From Nitrosopumilaceae archaeon (lineage in GTDB: Archaea > Thermoproteota > Nitrososphaeria > Nitrososphaerales > Nitrosopumilaceae), in NCBI GenBank assembly GCA_024644385.1, contig JAHELB010000001.1, positions 39,739 to 103,738 on the forward strand: 64,000 bases of DNA, written 5' to 3'. Positions 24,863-34,075 of this stretch are shown here, in pieces. Within the stretch, counting starts at the first letter, position 1; every line of letters begins with the position of its first letter. The notes under the pieces are model-generated. The model worked only from the letters and a program-made list of their open reading frames with translations, made no database searches and was not told the DNA's origin. A program made the position numbers and the translations under genes.

Positions 24863-25357
24863 GTGGCCATAGAACATGCAATTCTCACATGGATTCATCT
24901 TGTTTCAGCTTCAATATGGGTCGGAGGATCTATTTTCATTGGAATTGTTTTTTCGCCAATACTAAAAACTGTTGCAACTTCTGTGGAAGAGCGGATGAAA
25001 ATAATGATTAAGGTTGGTAAAAGATTCAATAAAATTGCTGTCCCATCATTAATTATTCTAATGATTACAGGATTGTATAATTCACATTTACTTTTAAGTA
25101 AACCTGACTTGTTAATGGCAACAAGTTATGGCATCTTCCTTACAATAAAGATCATTTTAGTATTTGCTTTAATCATCACCTATGCCATCCATGTTAGGGT
25201 AATCCGAAAAGAAGTGGAAGATCAAATCATGTCAAAACAAATGCCAGTAAACCAAATTAAAAAATTAAGAAAAAAAATTATAATTTTAGGGGAGGTTACC
25301 GTCGTTTTATCTATTACAATTTTATTCTTTGCAGCTTTACTTGATGTGGGGGTATGA
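24863..25357 (+). CDS. CopD-like four-helix membrane protein
   Basis: The 164-aa protein starts at GTG 24863 and contains four predicted membrane helices. The first reads WIHLVSASIWVGGSIFIGIV, matching the His-containing CopD/copper-transport-like motif (HxxSASIWVGG). The others are IAVPSLIILMITGLY, GIFLTIKIILVFALII and VVLSITILFFAAL. A role in copper or redox handling is plausible for an organism that depends on copper enzymes, but this is inference. It overlaps the convergent rtcA gene by 21 bases. Confidence 0.75.
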   Translation: MAIEHAILTWIHLVSASIWVGGSIFIGIVFSPILKTVATSVEERMKIMIKVGKRFNKIAVPSLIILMITGLYNSHLLLSKPDLLMATSYGIFLTIKIILVFALIITYAIHVRVIRKEVEDQIMSKQMPVNQIKKLRKKIIILGEVTVVLSITILFFAALLDVGV

Positions 25358-26365
25358 AATCCCCTCGATTCTTATTTCAAAACCATCTTTTAATTTTCCA
25401 ATTCCGTATTTACAACCAGTGATTTCGGAGGCAACAAATAGATTTGTTTCCAAATGCTTTGAAATTTTATTGACTTGAAATATTGTAATACCATGTGCAA
25501 GACTTGCTGGCAAAACGAGCATGTCAGCTAGGTGATCATCAACACTATGTGAGTTTTCAATAAATTGATTTAAATTTAAATCAAATTGTTTTGTTTTAAT
25601 ATTAAATATAGAATCAATTCCAATAATCGAACCCTTATCTATATTATTAATTAAAAGAGAGGAACCTGAATCAAGAGCTGTGTCTTCCTTTAATATGATT
25701 TCAATTTTAAAATCATTTTCGATTAATTTTTTTTCAATTAATTTAATTTGATTAGTTATTAACTTAGAAGGCAATTTAGAAAAAATACATTTCAATCCAG
25801 CATTTTTTACCGTTCGTTTATTTAGAATAATTGAATTAATTTTTTCAGATGGAAAAACTTTCAATTCAACTATTCCACCACCTTTAGGATAAAAACCCCT
25901 TTTGATAATTTTGATTGAACAGTTAATTCCCATTCGTGAATATGCCTCTCGTAAAACAATTTGAGTATAATCTATTGTAGGACTCCAAAGAACATTTGTC
26001 CCACCTGTAATTGTAAGTTTTAATTTTCTTTTACAAATTGCTATTAAAGGAATTAAAACTTGAAATATTAAGGAAATACTTCCAGCTGTTCCTACATTTT
26101 CTTTAAGGTCAAAACTTTGTACTTTGCCAGGAATAAATGTTAAACTTGTATCTCCGATTTTTACCTTATCAAAATTTGCATTACAAATTTTTTTTAGAAT
26201 ATTTAGAGCTGTTAGATGTTGAGGTTTTAGCCCAGGATTTTTTCTGTTTTTCCTAATATTTTCCACGATTATAGGTTGATTCATTATACAAGAAAGTGTG
26301 ATTGCAGTCCGAAGGATTTGGCCTCCACCTTCTCCAAAAGATCCATCTATTTTTAGAAATTTCAT
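25337..26365 (-). CDS. rtcA: RNA 3'-terminal phosphate cyclase
   Basis: The 342-aa protein matches RtcA over its full length: IDGSFGEGGGQILRTAITLS at the start, NVGTAGSISLIFQVLIPL around the nucleotide site, and the catalytic histidine candidate in SKHLETNL near the C-terminus. It converts RNA 3'-phosphates to 2',3'-cyclic phosphates via an adenylylated enzyme and is linked to RNA repair. No RtcB is seen nearby. Its 3' end overlaps the CopD-like gene by 21 bases. Confidence 0.92.
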   Translation of the reverse strand: MKFLKIDGSFGEGGGQILRTAITLSCIMNQPIIVENIRKNRKNPGLKPQHLTALNILKKICNANFDKVKIGDTSLTFIPGKVQSFDLKENVGTAGSISLIFQVLIPLIAICKRKLKLTITGGTNVLWSPTIDYTQIVLREAYSRMGINCSIKIIKRGFYPKGGGIVELKVFPSEKINSIILNKRTVKNAGLKCIFSKLPSKLITNQIKLIEKKLIENDFKIEIILKEDTALDSGSSLLINNIDKGSIIGIDSIFNIKTKQFDLNLNQFIENSHSVDDHLADMLVLPASLAHGITIFQVNKISKHLETNLFVASEITGCKYGIGKLKDGFEIRIEGISYPHIK

Positions 26366-26425
26366 GTTATTGGTCCTTATTTGGTTAATGATAGTTTTTT
26401 AAAAAAGAATTTTCTAATCTTTTTT

Positions 26426-26920
26426 ATGAAAGGTCTTTTAATTGGAAGATTCCAACCATTTCATCTAGGACATCTGGAGGCTTTACAGTTTGCTTTATCA
26501 AAAGTGGATAAATTATTTGTAGGCCTTGGTAGCTCAAATAAACCCCTAGGAGAAGAAAATCCATTTTCTGCAGAGGAAAGAGAAAAAATGATAATTTCTT
26601 CTATTGATGCAACTATTAGAAATAAAATTGAGATTTATTTTATTCCCGATTTTGATGATCATCAGAAATGGGTAAAGCATATTGAAACCATAATTCCAAA
26701 ATTTGAAATTGTTTTTACTAATGATGAAATGACCCAATTTCTTTTTTCCAAAAAAGGGATTAAAGTTGTTACCATCCCATTTACTAAAAGAGACATTTTA
26801 TCTGGAACAAATATTCGTGGTCTGATTCTAAGCGATCAACCATGGGAAGATTTAGTCCCAGATGGTACCAAAAATTTTTTGAATGAAACTAATGCCAAAC
26901 ACCGACTAAAAAATCTCTAA
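26426..26920 (+). CDS. nadM: Nicotinamide-nucleotide adenylyltransferase
   Basis: The 164-aa protein is an archaeal NadM. It begins LLIGRFQPFHLGHLEAL, carrying the HxGH nucleotidyltransferase motif, and ends with ILSGTNIRGLI (the ISGTxIR motif). It joins ATP and NMN to NAD. The frame is open upstream to 26381, but the ATG at 26426 gives the family's usual N-terminus (MKGLLIGRFQ), so the longer start is rejected. It is divergent from rtcA. Confidence 0.92.
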   Translation: MKGLLIGRFQPFHLGHLEALQFALSKVDKLFVGLGSSNKPLGEENPFSAEEREKMIISSIDATIRNKIEIYFIPDFDDHQKWVKHIETIIPKFEIVFTNDEMTQFLFSKKGIKVVTIPFTKRDILSGTNIRGLILSDQPWEDLVPDGTKNFLNETNAKHRLKNL

Positions 26921-26961
26921 TTATAAATAAAGCCCAGCTGGTGGTTCAATGGAGATAATAT

Positions 26962-28107
26962 TTGGAATATTTATCGATGCTTCCTGGTCCCACAAATGTT
27001 CCCAACAGAGTTATGCGGGCAATGTTAGCTCCTATTATCAACCATCGAAGTGATGACTTTGTTGAATTATACACCGATGTCGTTGATAAAACACAACAAG
27101 TTTTTCAAACCCAAAATGATATTGTAGCTCTTTCTGCCTCTGGAACTGGTGCAGTTGAAGCTGGAGTAATTAATTTAATTAAAAAAGATGATAAAGTAAT
27201 AATTCCTGTAAACGGTGAATTCAGTAACAGACTCTCACAATTAATTGCTGGCCAAGGAGCAAATGTAATTAAACTTGAAACTCCACCAGGACAAAATGCC
27301 ACCTATGATCAGGTAAAAGAAGCGTTTGATAATAATAAAGATGTCAAGGCATTTTATGTTGTTCATAATGAAACTTCTACAGGGACAATGGTAAATTATC
27401 TTGATAGGATATCAGATTTAACGTCCCGGAATGATGCATTTTACGTAGTTGATTCAGTTTCTTTATTGGGTGGTGTTGCACTTCCTGTTGATAAATGGAA
27501 CATTGATGTTTGTATGACAGGTGCCCAAAAGGCACTTGCTGCTCCACCTGGAATTTCTCCCATATCTGTTAGTGCGAAAGCAAAAAAATACATGATTGAA
27601 AATCCACCATCTACAATGTACTTTAACTTAGCAAGATACTTCCATTATTATGAAGAGTCAAAACATACGCCGTTCACTCCTGCCCTACCCTTACTATATG
27701 CATACAGAGAAGCCTTGACAATAATGTTAGAAGAAGGATTAGAATCAGTATACAAACGTCACAAAGTTTGCTCTGATGCTCTTTATTCTGGACTCAGTGC
27801 AATCGGACTTACACCCTTTGCTAAAGAAGAAGATCGTTCCATCTCTATTGTTGCACTAAACTATTTGGAGGGTCTACAAGATAAAACATTTAGGGACACA
27901 CTAGCTCAAAAATTCAAGGTATTAGTTGCTGGAGGATTTGGAGATTTGAAAGGTAAAGTATTCAGAGTTGGATGTATGGGTGAAGTTAGTCCTTATCATG
28001 TAATGCGAACAATTTCGGCAATTTCTTCAACACTAGCTATGATGGGATTTGAGACTGATGCTCAAGCAGGTCTCAAAACTGCAGAAGAGAAACTTAAAGA
28101 CCTTTAA
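26962..28107 (+). CDS. Class-V aminotransferase (alanine-glyoxylate/serine-pyruvate type)
   Basis: The 381-aa protein has the Schiff-base lysine in TGAQKALAAPPG and the family N-terminus LPGPTNVPNRV; SASGTGAVEAGVIN binds phosphate. These enzymes interconvert alanine or serine with glyoxylate or hydroxypyruvate. In Nitrososphaerota they are candidates for serine-glyoxylate metabolism linked to carbon assimilation. The start is TTG 26962 or ATG 26977; the latter gives MLPGPTN. An FKBP gene follows 40 bases downstream. Confidence 0.88.
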   Translation: MEYLSMLPGPTNVPNRVMRAMLAPIINHRSDDFVELYTDVVDKTQQVFQTQNDIVALSASGTGAVEAGVINLIKKDDKVIIPVNGEFSNRLSQLIAGQGANVIKLETPPGQNATYDQVKEAFDNNKDVKAFYVVHNETSTGTMVNYLDRISDLTSRNDAFYVVDSVSLLGGVALPVDKWNIDVCMTGAQKALAAPPGISPISVSAKAKKYMIENPPSTMYFNLARYFHYYEESKHTPFTPALPLLYAYREALTIMLEEGLESVYKRHKVCSDALYSGLSAIGLTPFAKEEDRSISIVALNYLEGLQDKTFRDTLAQKFKVLVAGGFGDLKGKVFRVGCMGEVSPYHVMRTISAISSTLAMMGFETDAQAGLKTAEEKLKDL

Positions 28108-28147
28108 TTCATGTAACTTAATATAAGGAAATTCGAGATCGATCACA

Positions 28148-28897
28148 TTGACTTTCAACAAAGGTTCATTGATTCTTATTGATTACGTTGCCAAAGTTAA
28201 AGACACTGAAGAAGTTTTTGACACAACCTTAGAGGAAGAAGCAAAAAAATATTCTATTCATGAAACTAATGTAAAATACCAACCAAAATTAGTCTCTGTT
28301 GGTGAGGTTTCCTACCCAGTGCTTAAAGGGTTAGATGAAGCCTTAACTAAAACCGCAGTAGGTGACAAACTTACTGTTGAGGTAACACCCGACAAAGGCT
28401 TCGGAGAACGTGATTCCACAAAAGTTAGAATGATCCCCATCAGAAAACTTGGTGAAGATGCAGAAAAGGTTTCAGTAGGAGATACTATTGAAATTGATAA
28501 CAAAAGAGGAATGATACGATTTATCGGTTCTGGGCGAGTTCAAATTGATTATAATCACAGGTATGCAGGAAAAACAATTCTTTATGATGTAAATGTTATA
28601 CAATCACTTGATTCGGATCATGATAAAATTGAGGGCATATTAAAAAACCGACTTCCAGTGGAAAATTCAAAAATTGAATTTTCTATTAAGGAAAAAGAAG
28701 TAAACATTTCCATTCCCGAGGAAATAGTTAGAGCTGAAGGACTTCAGATAATGAAACATTTCATCCAATTAGATATTTTCAAATTTGTACCTTTATTGGA
28801 AAAAACTAACTTTATTGAAACTTATCAAAACAAACAAGCCCAAACAAAGAAATCTGAGACAAAGGAAATCAAAGCTCCTGAACCTAAGGCGACATAA
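28148..28897 (+). CDS. FKBP-type peptidyl-prolyl isomerase (SlyD-like)
   Basis: The 249-aa protein starts at TTG 28148 and shows the SlyD-type FKBP core: SLILIDYVAKVKDTEEVFDTT, VLKGLDEALTKTAVGDK and TVEVTPDKGFGERD, with an insert-in-flap segment and a VDYNHRYAGKTI-like loop. A C-terminal extension of about 90 residues is basic and probably flexible. It acts as a proline isomerase and chaperone in the cytoplasm. It may be co-transcribed with the aminotransferase 40 bases upstream. Confidence 0.88.
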   Translation: MTFNKGSLILIDYVAKVKDTEEVFDTTLEEEAKKYSIHETNVKYQPKLVSVGEVSYPVLKGLDEALTKTAVGDKLTVEVTPDKGFGERDSTKVRMIPIRKLGEDAEKVSVGDTIEIDNKRGMIRFIGSGRVQIDYNHRYAGKTILYDVNVIQSLDSDHDKIEGILKNRLPVENSKIEFSIKEKEVNISIPEEIVRAEGLQIMKHFIQLDIFKFVPLLEKTNFIETYQNKQAQTKKSETKEIKAPEPKAT

Positions 28898-28898
28898 A

Positions 28899-29963
28899 TC
28901 AAATAACTTTTGTACTTTTTGCTAGATTGAAAGCTTTTCGTTCTGTCATTTCTATTTCTTTTAATATTGTATATCTTTCAGGTCTCAACTCTTGAGCAAT
29001 CATTAATGCGTCAATTACTTCATTTTTCTTCACCCCAATTTGTTTGGCCGTAGTTGGCGCTCCAACTTCTTTTAATGTTTTAATAATCTTTTTCCAATTT
29101 TGTCCTTGTAACTTTGCCATCATTATAGAACCAATACCACATTTTTCTCCATGCAAACCTTTTCCTGGTGCAATTTTATCTAATGCATGCGAAAAAAGAT
29201 GTTCGGCACCAGAACAAGGTCTACTACTACCTGCAATGCAGGATGCGACACCTGCACTGATTAATGCTTCTACAATAACTCTAGCATCCAATCCTTTCTT
29301 GGAATATTTACTTGAATTGTCCATTAATATCTTAGCACTCATCATTGCCAAATCTGCTGAATACATACCGTAATACTCTCCAGTTTTTTCATGACCTAAC
29401 TGCCAATCTTTTACAGCAATAATGTTTGCAATTAAATCCCCACATCCACTTGCCAAAAGTCTTGCAGGAGCTTTTTTGATCACATCTATATCCACAAAAA
29501 CTCCCAGAGGAGCAGTTGCCACAATTGAATGAGGTTTATCACTTTTTACAGAAACAAATGGACTCGCCATTCCGTCATGAGATGCCGCAGTTGGAACACT
29601 GACAAAGGGGATATCTAGATTAAAAGAGACCATTTTCGCCGAATCTACAGAACGCCCCCCTCCAATTCCCGCAATGATATCACTATCATCATTTTTAACC
29701 TCTTTTTGTATTTGATTTAAGGTCCTGATCTGATTATCTTTTGCTATATGCCAAACAAATTTGATTTTTTTTAATTTTAACGAGTTTTCAATTTTTTTCT
29801 TGAGAATCTTTTTTACATGAATTCCGGAAATTAAGGAAATTTTTTTGGGTTTATTCAAAGAAAAGAGAAATTCTCCAAATTCCTTAATGTTGTTATCCCC
29901 AACCACAATTAACCTTGGTAATTCCATGGTATGTGATTGCATGCGTTTTTCCTTTTTTGTCAC
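28899..29963 (-). CDS. egsA: Glycerol-1-phosphate dehydrogenase
   Basis: The 354-aa protein is an archaeal G1P dehydrogenase: IAGIGGGRSVDSAKM binds NAD(P), VPTAASHDGMASPFVS and SCGAEHLFSHAL with LHGEKCGIGSI hold the zinc ligands. It makes sn-glycerol-1-phosphate, the backbone of archaeal ether lipids, and so confirms an archaeal source. Possible starts are 29963 (MTKKEKRM) or ATG 29942 (MQSHT). It converges with the FKBP gene one base apart. Confidence 0.95.
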   Translation of the reverse strand: MTKKEKRMQSHTMELPRLIVVGDNNIKEFGEFLFSLNKPKKISLISGIHVKKILKKKIENSLKLKKIKFVWHIAKDNQIRTLNQIQKEVKNDDSDIIAGIGGGRSVDSAKMVSFNLDIPFVSVPTAASHDGMASPFVSVKSDKPHSIVATAPLGVFVDIDVIKKAPARLLASGCGDLIANIIAVKDWQLGHEKTGEYYGMYSADLAMMSAKILMDNSSKYSKKGLDARVIVEALISAGVASCIAGSSRPCSGAEHLFSHALDKIAPGKGLHGEKCGIGSIMMAKLQGQNWKKIIKTLKEVGAPTTAKQIGVKKNEVIDALMIAQELRPERYTILKEIEMTERKAFNLAKSTKVI

Positions 29964-30030
29964 TATTTATCATTTGAAGAGATCAAAAAGTTATTTAAAA
30001 GGGTGAATACCACTTACATTATCTCTAAAG

Positions 30031-30672
30031 GTGTATCTTTTGTCAAATAATGTCCAAGAAAAAATTCTACACGGAACCACTACTGTGGGTATCAAAGCCA
30101 AAGATGGTGTAGTATTATGTGCTGACATGAGAGCCAGTGCAGGTTATTTCATAGCAAATAACAACACTATGAAAATACAAAAAATTGACATCCATGCAGG
30201 CTTGACTTTGGCAGGCGGTGTGGCTGACGCACAGAATATTGTTGATATCTTACGATATCATTCAAATCTTCATAGGGTAGAAAAACATGGACCCATTTCA
30301 ATTCACTCTCTTAGTAGACTCTGTTCACTCATATTTCACCAAAATCGTGGTTATCCATTCATGGCTGATATTCTTATAGGCGGATATGATGCAAACGGGC
30401 CAGCATTGTTTAATGTGGATATGTTTGGTTCAGTAGAAGAAAAAAACTATGTCACAACTGGAAGTGGTTCTCCGGTTGCATATGGTTTACTAGAAGAAGA
30501 ATATCGTGGGGATTTAACAGTGGAAGAAGCAAAAAAAATTGCTTTAAGAGCGGTCAAAGCGGCAATTGTAAGAAACATTGGAACTGGAGATGGAATTAAT
30601 ATTGCAGTTATGGATAAAGATGGATTCCGCCTTATTACCGAAGAACAAAAGAAAGCAATCATTGAACTTTAG
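30031..30672 (+). CDS. psmB: 20S proteasome beta subunit
   Basis: The 213-aa protein is a proteasome beta subunit. A short propeptide ends at HGTTTVGIK, where the second Thr follows cleavage after Gly and becomes the catalytic nucleophile. The Lys of GIKAKDGVV and the ADMRASAGYF segment complete the site. The start is GTG 30031 or TTG 30040; either is compatible with a short propeptide. It forms the inner rings of the 20S particle with alpha subunits. The fttA gene follows 43 bases later. Confidence 0.95.
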   Translation: MYLLSNNVQEKILHGTTTVGIKAKDGVVLCADMRASAGYFIANNNTMKIQKIDIHAGLTLAGGVADAQNIVDILRYHSNLHRVEKHGPISIHSLSRLCSLIFHQNRGYPFMADILIGGYDANGPALFNVDMFGSVEEKNYVTTGSGSPVAYGLLEEEYRGDLTVEEAKKIALRAVKAAIVRNIGTGDGINIAVMDKDGFRLITEEQKKAIIEL

Positions 30673-30715
30673 AAATTTACCCAATAAATAATCCCAATCA
30701 AACTTTCGTGATTTA

Positions 30716-32653
30716 ATGCAAAGGAAACTTCAAGAAAAAGAATCGACTAACAGCCAAAATATAATGGCCACCATACTGCAAAGTATTCCCAAAGAAGCAA
30801 GTCTAACAAAAATAGAATACGAGGGACCTAGGATTGCACTTTACACAAATTCCCCACGCTATCTTTTAGAACACAATGATACAGTTTCAAATCTTGTAAA
30901 TATTATAAAAAAACGGATTGTGATTAGGACTGATGAATCGATTAGAAAACCAGAAGATGAATCTAGACGAATAATAACAGAATGTGTCCCTGAAGAAGCC
31001 AAACTTCAAGGAACTGTTTTTGATACTGCCACGGGCGAAGTTTCGATTGAAGCAAAAAGACCTTGGCTACTTCAAAGAAATGCAACAGAATTCAATCATG
31101 CTGATATTACAGAAAAAATAGGTTGGAAAATTCGTATTAGAAAAGCAACTACAATACAATCTCGTACCATTCAGACGATCAAAGCTACACTAAAACAATC
31201 CTCTGCAGAAAGAAGTCGGCAACTAAAAGAGATTGGAGATGAAATTTTTAGACCTAGATTATCTCAAAGATCCGAAGTTTCTCTTTTCACCTTAGGAGGA
31301 TTTGGCCAAGTAGGCAGATCTTCCATGTTGTTATCTACTCCTGAAAGTAAAATTTTAATTGATTGTGGAGTTAATCCAGGAGCTAAATCTCCAATGGATG
31401 CCTATCCTAGGTTAGATTCTCTCAATATCACCTTAGATGACCTTGATGCAGTTGTAATTGGACATGCACATTTAGATCATACAGGATTCCTACCAACTTT
31501 GTGTAAGTATGGGTATAAGGGCCCAATTTATTGTACAGAACCAACCCTACCCATGATGAATTTAATTCAACTTGATGCTATCAAAGTTGCAGCAGCTCAG
31601 GGAAGAGTTCCAATTTATTCTGAGAGAGACGTAAAACAAATAATGAAACAAACCATTACACTTCCTTACGGAACCGTAACTGATATCTCACCTGACATTA
31701 AACTAGTGCTTGCAAATGCTGGACATATTCTTGGTTCAGCCTTATGTCATTTCCATATTGGAAATGGAGATCATAACTTTGTTTATTCTGGGGATATAAA
31801 ATTTGGAAAAAGTATTTTGTTTGAAGCTGCCAGTTGGAATTTTCCTAGGGTTGAGACTTTACTAATCGAAAGTACATATGGTCTAAAAGAAGACATCCAA
31901 CCAACCAGACAAGAGGTAGAATCTTCTTTCATTAACGCAGTTAACAATACTCTTGCAGATGGAGGAAAAGTCTTAATTCCAATTCCAGCCGTAGGTCGGG
32001 CTCAAGAAATTATGATGGTAATTGATCATTATATGAAATCAGGCGAAATGGTCGAAGCACCTGTTTTTACGGAAGGAATGATTTCAGAAGCTTCAGCCAT
32101 ACACGAATCATATCCGGAATATCTTGCAAGAGAATTAAAACAAAAGATTCTACAAACAGATGACAATCCATTTGATTCAGAATATTTTACCAATATTGAA
32201 CATGCAGACGCTAGGGAAGAACCTCTACGTGAAGACTCTCCCTGTATTATTTTAGCAACATCTGGAATGCTTGAAGGAGGACCTGTATTAGAATATTTCA
32301 AAAATATTGCTCCTGATAAAAAGAGCAAAGTATTGTTTGTTTCCTACCAGGTAAACGGAACTTTAGGGAGGAGAGTTTTAGATGGTTCCAAACAAGTTTC
32401 TATGCTTGGAAAAGAAGGCAAGGTAGAAGTTGTAAACATAAATTGTAGCGTGGAGAAATTAGATGGATTTAGTGGACATAGTGATTATAATCAATTAATG
32501 TCATTTGTTCAAAGATTAAGACCAAAACTTCGTAGGGTGTTGGTTAATCACGGTGAAAGAAAAAAATCTGAAAACCTTGCAATGAATATCAGAAGAATGT
32601 ACAGAGTTCCAGCTCATTATCCTCAAATACAAGAGGCAATTAAATTATTTTAG
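30716..32653 (+). CDS. fttA: Transcription termination nuclease aCPSF1 (FttA)
   Basis: The 645-aa protein matches archaeal CPSF1: two N-terminal KH-like domains (residues 1-150), a metallo-beta-lactamase domain with GHAHLDHTGF holding the zinc ligands, a beta-CASP domain, and a C-terminal segment ending RVLVNHGE. It cleaves nascent RNA at U-rich sites and terminates transcription in archaea. It lies directly downstream of psmB and converges with sepF, overlapping by nine bases. Confidence 0.95.
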   Translation: MQRKLQEKESTNSQNIMATILQSIPKEASLTKIEYEGPRIALYTNSPRYLLEHNDTVSNLVNIIKKRIVIRTDESIRKPEDESRRIITECVPEEAKLQGTVFDTATGEVSIEAKRPWLLQRNATEFNHADITEKIGWKIRIRKATTIQSRTIQTIKATLKQSSAERSRQLKEIGDEIFRPRLSQRSEVSLFTLGGFGQVGRSSMLLSTPESKILIDCGVNPGAKSPMDAYPRLDSLNITLDDLDAVVIGHAHLDHTGFLPTLCKYGYKGPIYCTEPTLPMMNLIQLDAIKVAAAQGRVPIYSERDVKQIMKQTITLPYGTVTDISPDIKLVLANAGHILGSALCHFHIGNGDHNFVYSGDIKFGKSILFEAASWNFPRVETLLIESTYGLKEDIQPTRQEVESSFINAVNNTLADGGKVLIPIPAVGRAQEIMMVIDHYMKSGEMVEAPVFTEGMISEASAIHESYPEYLARELKQKILQTDDNPFDSEYFTNIEHADAREEPLREDSPCIILATSGMLEGGPVLEYFKNIAPDKKSKVLFVSYQVNGTLGRRVLDGSKQVSMLGKEGKVEVVNINCSVEKLDGFSGHSDYNQLMSFVQRLRPKLRRVLVNHGERKKSENLAMNIRRMYRVPAHYPQIQEAIKLF

Positions 32654-32923
32654 GTCGTATTCAGGTTTCCATATTTTAATTCTTGAAGGTGCAACAATAA
32701 TTCGTTCTTCTCCCAATCTTGCAATATCTGCACCTGCAGTTTTGGCAATAGAATACAAATCTTCCACAACTTTTCGAAGTTGCTCCACATCTTTTTGAGC
32801 TAATGGCGTTACTCTTAAAATCAATATCATTCCTTTTTTGATATCCTCCTTAATAGAATGAACATCACTTGCGTCTCGAATAGTGATTGCTTTCAAGTAT
32901 GTGGGATTGTCCTGTTTTTGCAT
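32645..32923 (-). CDS. sepF: Archaeal SepF-like cell division protein
   Basis: The 92-aa protein closely follows archaeal SepF: TYLKAITIRDASDVHSI, KKGMILILRVTPLAQKD and ADIARLGEERIIVAPSRIKIW. SepF tethers FtsZ to the membrane in euryarchaea and DPANN. Here no N-terminal membrane-targeting helix of the usual length is visible before the domain, though the start could be further upstream. FtsZ is not in this window. Nitrososphaerota divide mainly with Cdv/ESCRT, so its role there is less clear. Confidence 0.88.
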   Translation of the reverse strand: MQKQDNPTYLKAITIRDASDVHSIKEDIKKGMILILRVTPLAQKDVEQLRKVVEDLYSIAKTAGADIARLGEERIIVAPSRIKIWKPEYDLK

Positions 32924-32996
32924 CCTTGATGAAAATGTAATCTACTCCTTCAAAAACTCTTCCTTAGTTTTAACTAATTTGAGTAAGATTCCATGC

Positions 32997-34004
32997 CTAA
33001 ATTCTAAATTTAAGGTAGGATTCTTCTTTTGCAGGTTCTGTAATAGTCTCATTTTTCTTTGTGTCTTTGATTATTGTAACAAAACTTTTCTTGGCACTTG
33101 GTGCATCTGAATATCTTAAAGTAATTGACGATGCTAGTTCAATATGATTCTCAAGATTGTTTCCTCGTAAAATTGAAATTGGTCCCATATGATCTCTTGA
33201 CTCTAACAAAATATCATTGGGTAGTGCAATTGCCTTAATCATTTCGTTTTCTTCTTTATTTCTTCCAACCACAAGCTTTGTTTCATTGGTTAGTCTGAAG
33301 TGTCTTCCAACTTTTAACAAGTCAATATCATTTATTGTTGGTGTTTCGATATGTTCAAACAAATCCTTAGCTCTTAATCCAAAAGCTGGATCAGTCAAAA
33401 GACATCCACCACCGGCATTAGGAGGGTTTTCAATTCCGTATTTTTTTGCTAATTCTAATTGTGATTTTCTAGTTCTACCTTTAATCATTCCAAGATTTTC
33501 TCTTTTGATTAGTCCATTCCTTTCGGGATCTGTTTCAGGTAGCAGTGCAGCTGATAAGGGCCGCACAATTTTTCCGATCAAACCTGTTTCTTTCTCGATT
33601 GTCCTTAATGCAGGAGCATGTTGACTCATTGGTCTTTGTCCTAAAACCTCTCCGGAAATAATAAACTCCGCACCAATTTCTTTCATTTGTTTTTCTGCTG
33701 CTTTAAACATCATAGATCTACAATCCACACATGGATTGAAACCTGCGCCCCTGCCATACTTGGGATGTTTGAGCATCTCGATATATTCATCTCCAAGATA
33801 AACTGTTTTGAGATTTACATTTAGATCGTCTGCTCGTTCTCTAATTTCAAATCCACATCCTCTTCCACAATCAAAATCACAAAAGGGAGTCTTAATTGCG
33901 ACAGCCGAAACATCAAAACCTTGTTCTTGCATCATCCTTACGGCAAGTTGGCTATCTAAACCACCAGAAAGTAATGCTACCACTTTCTTTTTTTCATCAG
34001 CCAT
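32997..34004 (-). CDS. PP-loop ATP-pyrophosphatase (tRNA thiolation-like)
   Basis: The 335-aa protein has a PP-loop VVALLSGGLDSQLAV near the N-terminus. It continues with AIKTPFCDFDCGRGCGFEI, NPCVDCRSMMFKAAE and PPNAGGGCLLTDPAFG, the cysteine pattern of archaeal tRNA thiolation-type enzymes (MnmA/ThiI-related). A function in sulfur insertion into tRNA is likely but the precise modification is not certain. The M24 peptidase gene is divergent, 71 bases away. Confidence 0.8.
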   Translation of the reverse strand: MADEKKKVVALLSGGLDSQLAVRMMQEQGFDVSAVAIKTPFCDFDCGRGCGFEIRERADDLNVNLKTVYLGDEYIEMLKHPKYGRGAGFNPCVDCRSMMFKAAEKQMKEIGAEFIISGEVLGQRPMSQHAPALRTIEKETGLIGKIVRPLSAALLPETDPERNGLIKRENLGMIKGRTRKSQLELAKKYGIENPPNAGGGCLLTDPAFGLRAKDLFEHIETPTINDIDLLKVGRHFRLTNETKLVVGRNKEENEMIKAIALPNDILLESRDHMGPISILRGNNLENHIELASSITLRYSDAPSAKKSFVTIIKDTKKNETITEPAKEESYLKFRI

Positions 34005-34075
34005 AATTTTTTACCAACTAATTCAATATACAAACTTTGCATCATACATAAATTATGAAAAGAAGATGATTTCTT

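Noticed and set aside
26381-26425. N-terminal extension of the nadM frame
   Set aside because: NadM proteins begin at the LLIGRFQPFH region; the extension is low-complexity and precedes ATG 26426.
33217-33624. Plus-strand frame of 135 codons opposite the PP-loop enzyme
   Set aside because: Ser/Pro-rich antisense reading; the minus-strand frame has the PP-loop and Cys motifs.
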